NCBI RefSeq assembly: GCF_016803395.1
Contig: NZ_JAEVHL010000008.1
Location: 23,333-87,332, forward strand
Source: Micromonospora tarensis
GTDB lineage: Bacteria; Actinomycetota; Actinomycetes; Mycobacteriales; Micromonosporaceae
Direction: 5' to 3'
Length of the DNA stretch: 64,000 nucleotides
Made by a program: the position numbers and the translations under genes
The notes under the pieces: model-generated
What the model was told of the DNA's origin: nothing
The model's input: only the letters and a program-made list of their open reading frames with translations
Databases searched by the model: none
Part shown: in pieces, positions 56,860 to 64,000 of the stretch
How the letters are laid out: every line of letters starts with the position of its first letter
Numbering within the stretch: the first letter of the stretch is position 1

Positions 56860-57075
56860 TCACTGACCTCCTTTTTGTACGTAACCTCTCACGAATTCCT
56901 CTGCGTTCTCTTCGAGGACCGAGTCGATCTCGTCGAGGAGGTCGTCGACGTCCTCGGTGATCTCGGCGTGTCGCTCGGCCACCTCGGGGTTCGCCTCGGT
57001 GGTGACGTCCTCGATCTCCTCGCCCTGACGGGACTTGCCGGACTGCGACTGGCCGCCGCTGTCATGAGTGGCCAC
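56860..57075 (-). CDS. pup: Prokaryotic ubiquitin-like protein Pup
   Basis: 71 residues from GTG 57075 with AGGAGG six bases upstream. Disordered acidic N-terminus, then the helical Mpa-binding region (EDVDDLLDEIDSVLEENAEEFVRGYVQ) and C-terminal GGQ. The final Gln means Dop must deamidate it to Glu before PafA can attach it. The GGQ codons contain GGAGGT, a Shine-Dalgarno-like sequence near the 3' end. Followed by the HNH gene. Confidence 0.97.
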   Translation of the reverse strand: MATHDSGGQSQSGKSRQGEEIEDVTTEANPEVAERHAEITEDVDDLLDEIDSVLEENAEEFVRGYVQKGGQ

Positions 57076-57130
57076 TGCTGCCTCCTCCACGATCGTCTGC
57101 GATGAACTTACCTCGCGCGGGCGACGAAAA

Positions 57131-57165
57131 GCCCGCCGCGCGCCGGCTTGCGGCACACGGCGGGC
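57131..57165 (-). terminator. Hairpin between dop and pup
   Basis: GCCCGCCG (57131-57138) and CGGCGGGC (57158-57165) form an 8-bp stem 15 bases after the dop stop; it could reduce read-through into pup. Confidence 0.5.
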
Positions 57166-57179
57166 ATCCAGATCCTGGA

Positions 57180-58695
57180 TCAGCCGCCGGTCAACGTCTC
57201 CAACAGGTCCTTGGCGCTGGCGCAGCGGTCGAACAGCGCGCCGACGTGCGCGCGGGTGCCCCGCTCCGGCTCCATCATCGGCACCCGGACCAACGACTCC
57301 CGGCCCACGTCGAAGATCACCGAATCCCAGCTCGCGGCGACCACCTCGGAGGCGTACTGGGCCAGGCAGCGACCACGGAAGTAGGCCCGGGTGTCCTCCG
57401 GGGGCTGGGTCATCGCGGTACGGGTCTCGTCGTCGGTGAGCAACGTCTTCATCGCTCCCCGGCTGACCAGGCGGTGGTAGAGGCCCTTCTCCGGCCGGAC
57501 GTCGGAATACTGCAGGTCGACCAGTTGGAGCTTGTGCGCGCCCCAGCCGAGCTTCTCCCGCTCCCGGTAGCCCTCCAGCAGCCGCAGCTTGGCCACCCAG
57601 TCCAACTCGTCGGCACAGAGCATCGGATCACGCCCCAACCGGTCCAGGACGCCCTCCCAGCGGTCGAGCACGTCGACGGTCTGCTCGTCGGCGTCGGTGC
57701 CGTACCGGTCGTCGACAAAGGACCGAACCCGCTCCAGGTAGGCCCACTGCAGGTCCAGCGCGGTGAGCCGACGGCCGTCACGCAGCCGCATGCGGTGCGT
57801 CAGGGAGGGGTCGTGGCTGACCGCGCGCAGCTCGCTGACCGGGTCGGCGATGCCGAGGTCGGCACCGAGCGCCTTCTCCTCGATCATGGTGAGGATCAGC
57901 GCGGTGGTGCCGACCTTGAGGTAGGTGGAGACCTCGGAGAGGTTGGCGTCGCCGATGATGACGTGCAGTCGCCGGTACTTGTCGGCGTCGGCGTGCGGCT
58001 CGTCGCGGGTGTTGATGATCGGCCGCTTGAGGGTGGTCTCCAGGCCGACCTCGACCTCGAAGAAGTCGGCGCGCTGCGAGATCTGGAACCCGCTCTGACC
58101 GCCGTCCTGGCCGATGCCGACCCGACCGGCGCCGCAGACGATCTGCCGGGTGACGAAGAACGGCGTCAGGTACGCCACGATGTCGGCGAACGGCGTCTGC
58201 CGGCGCATCAGGTAGTTCTCGTGGGCGCCGTAGCTGGCGCCCTTGTTGTCGGTGTTGTTCTTGTAGAGGTGGATCGGCTGGCTGCCCGGGATGGTGGCCG
58301 CGCGGCGGGACGCCTCGGCCATCACCCGCTCGCCGGCCTTGTCCCAGCGCACCACGTCCCGGGGGGTGGTGACCTCCGGGGTGGAGTATTCCGGGTGGGC
58401 GTGGTCGACGTAGAGCCGCGCACCGTTGGTGAGTATCACGTTGGCCAGGCCGAGGTCTTCGTCCGCGAGGGCCTCGGCGGGGTCGTACGCGGCGCCGGAG
58501 TAGGTGAAGCCACGGGCGTCGCGTAGCGGCGACTCTTCCTCGTAGTCCCACCGGGCCCGCCCGCCCCGGTTGAGTTCGGGGCGCCCCGTAGGCGTTGACC
58601 ACCTGCGATGAGGTGACCATCGGGTTGGCTCCGGCCTGTCCCGGCACGGAGATGCCGTACTCGACCTCGGTGCCCATGATCCGACGTACCGTCAT
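57180..58695 (-). pseudogene. dop: Pup deamidase/depupylase Dop, frameshifted near 58585
   Basis: ATG 58695 starts [20 protein letters not shown], the Dop/PafA ligase-fold N-terminus. After VVNAYGAP an extra C (GCGCCCCGAACTC) breaks the frame; removing it yields [24 protein letters not shown] joining the long [24 protein letters not shown] to TGA 57180, 505 codons, the normal Dop length. [20 protein letters not shown] and [19 protein letters not shown] are visible. It deamidates Pup-GGQ and removes Pup from substrates. The product is expected to be intact in the living strain. Confidence 0.93.
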
Positions 58696-58805
58696 GCGAC
58701 CACTCGCTTCGCTCGCCCACGGAGCCGGCGTGCCCGCCGCTCACACCATCGAGACTAGTCTGCGCGATGGCGCACCGCGCCACCCTGCGGGTCGGCGCGG
58801 CGCGG

Positions 58806-60814
58806 CTACCGTGGCGTGGTCGGCTTCAGCGGCACCACGGTCAGGCCGTCGCGCAGGGCCGGGTCCGCGGCGAGTGCCCCGTCGATGGCCTGCTGGGCGG
58901 CCGGGTCGGCGACGATGAGCCGCAGCGGGCGGGGGACGCGGCGCAGGATCTCGGCGGTGCGGGCGGGCTCGTTGTAGATCTGGAAGTAGATGCCGGGTTC
59001 GGTCTGACCGCTGGTCCCCTGCATCGCGGACAGGAAGATCGACTCCCGGTAGCCCTGCAGGCCCTGCTTGTCCAGGACCAGGGTGACGGTGCCGGGGATC
59101 GCCGGGTAGTTCCGGTAGGCGGTGTTGGTGACCGACGCGGTCCGGGAGACGGCCCGCACGTCGCGGCCGGCCCAGTCCTTCGCCCAGGTGCCGTTGCCGC
59201 CGTTGCGGTGGAAGAAGCCGCCGGTCCAGCCGACCAGGCCGGTGCCGGCGAGCACCGCGAGCGTCACGAGGGCGGCGGTGGCGACGGCGGGGACGACGCC
59301 GGTGATCGGGCGCCGGCGCGGTTCGCTGTCGGTGCTCGGGGCGGGTGGCACCGGCAGCAGTCGGGCCAGCGCGGCTGCGCCGATGGTGAGGACGACGATG
59401 ACCAGGTGGGCGGTCTTGCCGAAGTAGTAGGCGGGTTGGGTGCCGTTGGCGAGGTTGACGGCGGCCATGCTGGCGGAGAAGAGCAGGGCGACGGCCAGTG
59501 CGACGAGATAGCGCCGCCAGGTGGACTCGGCGAGGTTGGTCCGGACGAGGACGGCGGCGACGACGAGCGCGCCGAGCCCGAGGATGGTGTTGTACGTCTC
59601 GACCGGCGGGGTGCCGCCGGGGGCGGCGAGCGCCTCGCTCTGACCGGCGACGAGGACGCCGATCAGGGCGATCAGCGGGGCCAGGGCGGCGGTGACAACG
59701 GCGACGATGGCGACGGTGCCGGGGCGGGTACGCAGTCGGCGCCGGTCGGCGACCAGCCAGCAGAGCACCATGGCGCCGGTCGGGAAGAGGAAGAGGTAGT
59801 AACTGAACCCGATGCCGATCAGCAGCGCCCCGACCAGGATGAGTTGTTCGCGCAGCCGGTGCAGGGGGCGGGCGACGAGGGCGACGAGGACCACGGCGAG
59901 GCTGAGCCCGAACGCCTCACTCGGGTAGCCGGCGACCAGCAGTCGGGGCAGTTCGGCGCCGAGGACGAGCGCGGTCACGCCGATGACGAGGACCACTCGG
60001 CGCAGTGGATGCAGCGGGCCGGCGACGTGCTGGGCGGCCCAGATCAGCGCGAGCACCAGCAGCCCGAAGGTGGCCAGGCACCAGAGCACGTAGTGGTCCA
60101 TGAGTCGCGCCCCGGTGGGCGGGTCGCCGGCGCTGCGCAGGAAACCGTCGAGCAGGGCGGTGCTGAAGTGCCACCCCTGGGGATAGTGGACGAGGCCGGA
60201 GAAGATGTGCTCGCGGGCGCTGTCGGGGTCGAGGAAGAGGTATCCGCCGAGCCGGCCGATCACGTCGAACAGTGCGGGGTGGCGGCCGTTGTCCTCGCCG
60301 ACCATGGCGAGGTTGAGTCGCTGGCCGAAGCTGTCGGCCCGCAGGTAGGGGGTGGCGAGGTAGCCGGCGGCGAGCGCCGCGGCGGCGAGCGAGACCAGGT
60401 CGGACCAGCCGGGCGGGGCAGCCGGGGGGCGCGCCGGGACAGCACGGCGGCCACTGTCAGCACGGTGAGCGCCAGACCGGTGACCGGCACCGGGTGCAGG
60501 CCCCAGGGCCAGACGGTGAAGAGGAGCCCGACGGCGCAGGTGAGGCCGGCGAGCAGGGCCAGGGCGAGCATCATCCGGTCGAGCAGGCTCCGGCCGGAGC
60601 GCAGCAGGCTGGCCGTGCCGAGCAGAACCACCGGCGGCAGGAGCCACGCGGCGTGCACGGCGGTCGCGGCGACGGGGACGACCCAGCAGGCCAGCAGGAC
60701 ACCCAGCAGTAGGCCGACGCCGGGGCGTCGGCCGGCCGGCGAGGTGGTTACCGGCTCTTGGTCTTCCGTGCGACCTGATACTGCTGGCATTTGCGCGGTG
60801 GTGTCGGCACGCAC
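58806..60814 (-). pseudogene. Polytopic membrane glycosyltransferase-like (GT-C type) protein, frameshifted near 60425
   Basis: About 12 hydrophobic helices in the first 480 residues, then a soluble extracytoplasmic tail (from TGGFFHRNGG to KPTTPR). An acidic loop with MVGEDNGRH after the third helix resembles the catalytic loop of GT-C arabinofuranosyl/mannosyltransferases. The frame breaks at LSRRAPRLP: CTGCCCCGCCC needs one more C to join PPGWSDLVSLAAAALAAGYL; with it there are 670 codons. GTG 60814 is chosen; ATG 60790 is possible. Its donor and acceptor are unknown; the position between mpa and dop is not explained by proteasome function. Confidence 0.72.
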
Positions 60815-60922
60815 GGAAGTCCTCGTTCGGTAGGTCGGCGAAGTCGCCGCAGTCTAGCCGGACCGGGCGGGGGCGACGTGCCGCTGGTGCGGCGTACGTG
60901 ACGGGGTGGTGTCGGGCACAGA

Positions 60923-60959
60923 CAGCGGCGGCACCGGACGGGGTCCGGTGCCGCCGCTG
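60923..60959 (-). terminator. 17-bp perfect hairpin after mpa
   Basis: CAGCGGCGGCACCGGAC (60923-60939) and its complement (60943-60959) flank GGG, seven bases after the mpa stop. Confidence 0.85.
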
Positions 60960-60965
60960 GACGGG

Positions 60966-62750
60966 TCAGAGGTACTGGCCGGTGTTGCTGGCGGTCTCGA
61001 TGGACCGGCCGGCTTCGGCGCCCTTGCCGCCGGAGACGAGCGTGCGGATGTAGACGATCCGTTCGCCCTTCTTGCCGGAGATGCGCGCCCAGTCGTCGGG
61101 GTTTGTGGTGTTGGGGAGATCTTCGTTCTCGCGGAACTCGTCGACGCAGGCGTCGAGCAGGTGCTGCAGGCGCAGCCCCTTGCGGCCCGAGGTGAGGAAC
61201 TCCTTGATGGCCATCTTCTTGCTCCGGTCGACGATGTTCTGGATCATCGCGCCGGAGTTGAAGTCCTTGAAGTAGAGGACTTCCTTGTCACCGTTGGCGT
61301 AGGTGACCTCGAGGAAGCGGTTCTCCTCGGTTTCGGAGTACATCCGCAGCACCACGGCGTCGATCATGGCCGCGACGGTCGCCTGGGGGTCGGTGCCGTG
61401 TTCGGCCAGGTCGTCCGGGTGCAGCGGCAGCCCGGAGAGGATGTACTTGGAGAAGATGTCCTTGGCCGCCTCGGCGTCCGGTCGCTCGATCTTGATCTTC
61501 ACGTCGAGCCGACCGGGGCGCAGGATCGCCGGGTCGATCATGTCTTCCCGGTTGGAGGCGCCGATGACGATGACGTTCTCCAGCCCCTCCACGCCGTCGA
61601 TCTCGCTGAGCAGCTGCGGGACGATGGTGTTCTCCACATCGGAGGAGACACCCGAGCCACGGGTCCGGAAGATCGAGTCCATCTCGTCGAAGAACACGAT
61701 CACCGGCGTGCCCTCGCCGGCCTTCTCCCGGGCCCGCTGGAAGATCAGCCGGATGTGCCGCTCGGTCTCACCGACGTACTTGTTGAGCAGCTCGGGGCCC
61801 TTGATGTTGAGGAAGAAGCTGGTGTGCTTCTCCTTGCCCTGCCGTTCGGCGATCTTCTTGGCCAGCGAGTTGGCCACCGCCTTGGCGATGAGCGTCTTAC
61901 CGCAGCCGGGCGGGCCGTATAGCAGGATGCCCTTGGGCGGGCGGAGCTGGTGCTCGCGGAACAGGTCCGCGTGCAGGAACGGCAGCTCCACCGCGTCGCG
62001 GATCTGCTCGATCTGCGACTGGAGGCCACCGATGTCGCTGTAGTCGACGTCGGGCACCTCCTCCAGGACCAGCTCCTCGACCTCGCTCTTCGGGATCCGC
62101 TCGTACGCGTACGCCGAGCGGGGCTCGATCATTAGCGAGTCGCCGGCCCGGATCGCCGAGCCGATGAGCGTCTCGGCGAGGTGCACGATGCGCTCCTCGT
62201 CGGAGTGCGAGACCACCAGCGCCCGGTCGCCCGGCGCGCCGTTCGGCCCCTCCAGGATCTCCTTGAGCATCACGACCTCGCCGACCCGCTCGTAGCCGAA
62301 CGCGTCGACGATGTTGAGCGCGTCGTTGAGCAGGACCTCCTGGCCGCGCCGCAGGTCGCCCACGTCCAGCGAGGGCGAGACCGCGACCCGTAGCTTGCGG
62401 CCGCCGGTGAAGACGTCCACCGTGCCGTCCTCGTGCTTTGCCAGGAAGACGCCGTAACCACTCGGCGGTTGTGCGAGGCGGTCGATCTCCTCCTTGAGCG
62501 TCACGATCTGGGTGCGCGCCTCCTTGAGGGTGCTCACCAGCCGGTCGTTGTTCTCGGTCAGCCGCGCCAACTGTGCCTGGGTGGCCGCCAGCCGCTCTTC
62601 GAGCTGCCTGACGTGTCGGGGGCTTTCGGTCAACTTACGCCGCACCAGGGCGAGTTCCTCCTGCAGGAACGCGACCTGCGTGGAGAGATCGTGGGCTTCC
62701 TTCTCCCACCGTGCGGCGCGCGAGTCCGCGTCGTCGCTGCGTGCTGCCAC
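60966..62750 (-). CDS. mpa: Proteasome-activating AAA ATPase Mpa/ARC
   Basis: 594 residues from GTG 62750 (GGAGG six bases upstream). Residues about 12-95 are a coiled coil that captures Pup, then tandem OB folds ([16 protein letters not shown]), AAA domain with Walker A GPPGCGKT (279-286), Walker [13 protein letters not shown], and the C-terminal GQYL tail whose penultimate Tyr docks in the alpha ring. It unfolds pupylated proteins into the 20S core. The longer ORF upstream overlaps the ferredoxin promoter and is not the start. Confidence 0.97.
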   Translation of the reverse strand: MAARSDDADSRAARWEKEAHDLSTQVAFLQEELALVRRKLTESPRHVRQLEERLAATQAQLARLTENNDRLVSTLKEARTQIVTLKEEIDRLAQPPSGYGVFLAKHEDGTVDVFTGGRKLRVAVSPSLDVGDLRRGQEVLLNDALNIVDAFGYERVGEVVMLKEILEGPNGAPGDRALVVSHSDEERIVHLAETLIGSAIRAGDSLMIEPRSAYAYERIPKSEVEELVLEEVPDVDYSDIGGLQSQIEQIRDAVELPFLHADLFREHQLRPPKGILLYGPPGCGKTLIAKAVANSLAKKIAERQGKEKHTSFFLNIKGPELLNKYVGETERHIRLIFQRAREKAGEGTPVIVFFDEMDSIFRTRGSGVSSDVENTIVPQLLSEIDGVEGLENVIVIGASNREDMIDPAILRPGRLDVKIKIERPDAEAAKDIFSKYILSGLPLHPDDLAEHGTDPQATVAAMIDAVVLRMYSETEENRFLEVTYANGDKEVLYFKDFNSGAMIQNIVDRSKKMAIKEFLTSGRKGLRLQHLLDACVDEFRENEDLPNTTNPDDWARISGKKGERIVYIRTLVSGGKGAEAGRSIETASNTGQYL

Positions 62751-62886
62751 GTCCCACCTCCCCGGGGGGCTTGAACGTTCTGCCCTAACACTAGCCGCTA
62801 TGAGGCCGATTCGGTCCCACGCAACACCCTCGTCACCGAACCTTGATCGCCAGACGGGGCCTGACGGGCGGTTACCGGCGTTCGGG

Positions 62887-62892
62887 TACCGT
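62887..62892 (+). promoter_or_regulatory. -10 box TACCGT before the ferredoxin gene
   Basis: TACCGT ends six bases before an in-frame GTG (62899), which would allow a leaderless start five codons ahead of ATG 62914. Confidence 0.45.
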
Positions 62893-62913
62893 CGAAGCGT
62901 GGGACGGGAGAAC

Positions 62914-63222
62914 ATGGGGGGTGCACCGGTGGCCGAGGTCGCGACCGACCAACTGCAGGTCTGGGTGGACCAGGACCTCTGCACGGGCGACGGGCTCTGC
63001 GTGCAGTACGCGCCGGAGGTGTTCGAGTTCGACATCGACGGTCTGGCCTACGTCAAGACCGTCGACGGTGAGCTGCTGATGGCGCCGGGCAGCCGGGTCG
63101 ACGTCCCCGCGCACCTGCGCCTCGAGGTGATCGACTCAGCGAAGGAGTGCCCGGGCGAGTGCATCCACGTGGTGCGCGGCGACGGGGTCGAGGTGGCCGG
63201 CCCGGAGGCCGAGGAGGACTGA
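62914..63222 (+). CDS. Small ferredoxin
   Basis: 102 residues from ATG 62914 (GGGAG just upstream); GTG 62899 or GTG 62929 are in-frame alternatives. [23 protein letters not shown] and [11 protein letters not shown] give a CxxxxxC...CxxxC arrangement typical of actinobacterial single-cluster ([3Fe-4S] or [4Fe-4S]) ferredoxins, with an acidic tail. It likely donates electrons to a P450 or another redox enzyme not encoded here. Divergent from mpa, convergent with the next gene. Confidence 0.88.
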   Translation: MGGAPVAEVATDQLQVWVDQDLCTGDGLCVQYAPEVFEFDIDGLAYVKTVDGELLMAPGSRVDVPAHLRLEVIDSAKECPGECIHVVRGDGVEVAGPEAEED

Positions 63223-63227
63223 CCCCA

Positions 63228-63252
63228 CCGGCCGGGCCGCGCGGCCGGCCGG
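63228..63252. terminator. GC hairpin between convergent genes
   Basis: CCGGCCGGGCCGC followed directly by GCGGCCGGCCGG, a near-perfect palindrome with one bulge, between stops at 63222 and 63270. Confidence 0.5.
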
Positions 63253-63269
63253 ATCCGAAAGGGTACGCC

Positions 63270-63842
63270 TCAGAGCATCGGGCGGCCGACCACGGAGGCG
63301 ACCAGCCGGGCGAACTCCTCCAGCCGGGCGATCTGCCCGGCCCCGCCGTCGTCGAGGGTCTTGCCGAAGCGCAGCGCGTCGTGCCGTGGGGTGCCGGCCA
63401 TCTCCTCGCTCGGCGGCGCCTCGTCCAGCGAGGTGAGCAGCAGGTAGACGTCGATGCTGTCGACCCTGATCTCGCCGCTGTCGGAGCGGTTGAGCCGCCG
63501 CCGGCAGCCCACCTCGGTGACGGTGGAGACCGGCACCACCCGCAGCGACGAGGTCATCGAGCCCGGCGGCCCCTCCTCCGGCGGCACGTCCTCGCCGTGC
63601 CAGAGAATCAGCCGGCTGCCGTCGCAGACGACGACCTCCTGCCACACGCCGTTGACCTCGTTGACGAAGCGTTCCAGGGTGAAGCCGAGCACCGACGCGC
63701 CACGCAACACGCCCCCGAGCGCCTCCAGCGCGACGTCCGGGTCGCGCAGGTAGGCGCGCGCCGCCGATTCCAGGTCCTGGTAGGGCGACCAGTCGGGGAA
63801 GACGGCGGGCAGGTCACCGCCGCCGTAGCCCGGTCGGCTCAT
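63270..63842 (-). CDS. Conserved hypothetical soluble protein
   Basis: 190 residues, mixed alpha/beta, no signal or membrane segment: SPYQDLESAARAYLRDPDVALEALGG, then alternating strands (WQEVVVCDGSRLILWHGED, SSLRVVPVSTVTEVGCRRRL, VDSIDVYLLLTSLD) and an amphipathic C-terminus. I do not recognise the family. ATG 63842 overlaps a preceding TGA as ATGA, so it is translated with the upstream gene at the window edge. Confidence 0.75.
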   Translation of the reverse strand: MSRPGYGGGDLPAVFPDWSPYQDLESAARAYLRDPDVALEALGGVLRGASVLGFTLERFVNEVNGVWQEVVVCDGSRLILWHGEDVPPEEGPPGSMTSSLRVVPVSTVTEVGCRRRLNRSDSGEIRVDSIDVYLLLTSLDEAPPSEEMAGTPRHDALRFGKTLDDGGAGQIARLEEFARLVASVVGRPML

Positions 63843-63892
63843 GCCAGCGCCTCCCCCTGCTCGGCGGTGCCGGCGCCCAGCTCGATGGTCAC
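63839..63892 (-). other. 17-codon mini-ORF bridging two genes, or shifted C-terminus of the upstream gene
   Basis: GTG 63892 overlaps the stop of the edge gene as GTGA and its TGA (63841-63839) overlaps the next ATG as ATGA. It codes VTIELGAGTAEQGEALA. Given other single-base errors here, it may instead be the real end of the upstream protein. Confidence 0.3.
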
Positions 63893-64000
63893 GGCCTGTC
63901 CATCTCCCCCGTACCGTCGGGCTGCGCGCCGGCCGCCTGGGCGGCCGCCGCCTGGCGGGCCGCCTCCGCCTCGCGGAGCACCTGGCGGCGCTGCGCGTAC
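63889..64000 (-). CDS. C-terminal fragment of an alanine/glutamine-rich protein (cut by window edge)
   Basis: The frame is open from the right edge to TGA 63889: YAQRRQVLREAEAARQAAA and AAGAQPDGTGEMDRP. The charged alanine-rich helix looks like a C-terminal extension. In related genomes a tRNA methyltransferase lies near mpa, so TrmI is one guess, but nothing visible here proves it. Confidence 0.4.
   Translation of the reverse strand, partial: YAQRRQVLREAEAARQAAAAQAAGAQPDGTGEMDRP

Overview
The window is GC-rich throughout, uses GTG as a start codon almost as often as ATG, and carries a complete Pup-proteasome locus (mpa, dop, pup, prcB, prcA, pafA, pafB, pafC) with tatA/tatC beside it. It also has many secreted enzymes tipped with ricin-type (CBM13) domains. 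Together these point to a filamentous soil actinobacterium, most likely Micromonospora or a close relative. The family assignment is an inference from gene content; no rRNA gene is present to confirm it.

Left part (1-31.6 kb) is an accessory sugar-scavenging region. A partial GH32-like enzyme is followed by a minus-strand operon for a ribose/allulose-type ABC importer (ATPase, two permeases, binding lipoprotein), a ketose 3-epimerase and a secreted beta-helix/ricin protein. A large secreted ThuA-PQQ dehydrogenase-PKD-CBM-ricin protein lies upstream. Next is a minus-strand operon resembling the non-phosphorylating oxidation of L-fucose-type deoxysugars: importer without an ATPase, enolase-superfamily dehydratase, zinc alcohol dehydrogenase, SDR, lactonase-like amidohydrolase and aldo/keto reductase. 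It faces a divergent FadR-type GntR regulator. A xylan/arabinan block follows: feruloyl-esterase-like protein, GH10 xylanase, GH43 arabinofuranosidase and GH127 beta-L-arabinofuranosidase. LacI-type operator palindromes sit in its intergenic regions.

The middle (30.6-39.7 kb) holds an SMP-30-like secreted protein, an endonuclease/exonuclease/phosphatase-fold secreted protein, an MHYT membrane sensor, a HelY-type helicase, a HAD phosphatase, an EamA transporter and a lipid kinase. A roughly 600-bp gene-free stretch there contains two strong inverted repeats.

The right part (39.8-64 kb) is core genome: tatC, tatA, pafC, pafB, a cation efflux protein, pafA, then a dTDP-rhamnose and glycan-assembly cluster (rmlC, rmlA / rmlB, rmlD, DUF2304, two GT2 enzymes, a flippase), then prcA, prcB, an HNH/endonuclease VII gene, pup, dop, a membrane glycosyltransferase-like gene, mpa and a ferredoxin. 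The genes work as a protein quality-control and DNA-damage module (Pup tagging, proteasome, PafBC), physically interleaved with cell-surface rhamnan synthesis.

Three patterns cut across the region. (1) About fourteen single-base indels break reading frames, including essential-looking prcA and dop; adding or removing one base per break restores a whole number of codons in every case, so they are most likely sequencing or assembly errors. (2) Many genes have a TANNNT -10 box 6-9 bases before the start codon and no leader. (3) Between the ABC ATPase and its permease, a 59-bp unit occurs twice in tandem, and each copy is a 20-codon mini-ORF joined to its neighbours by GTGA stop/start overlaps.
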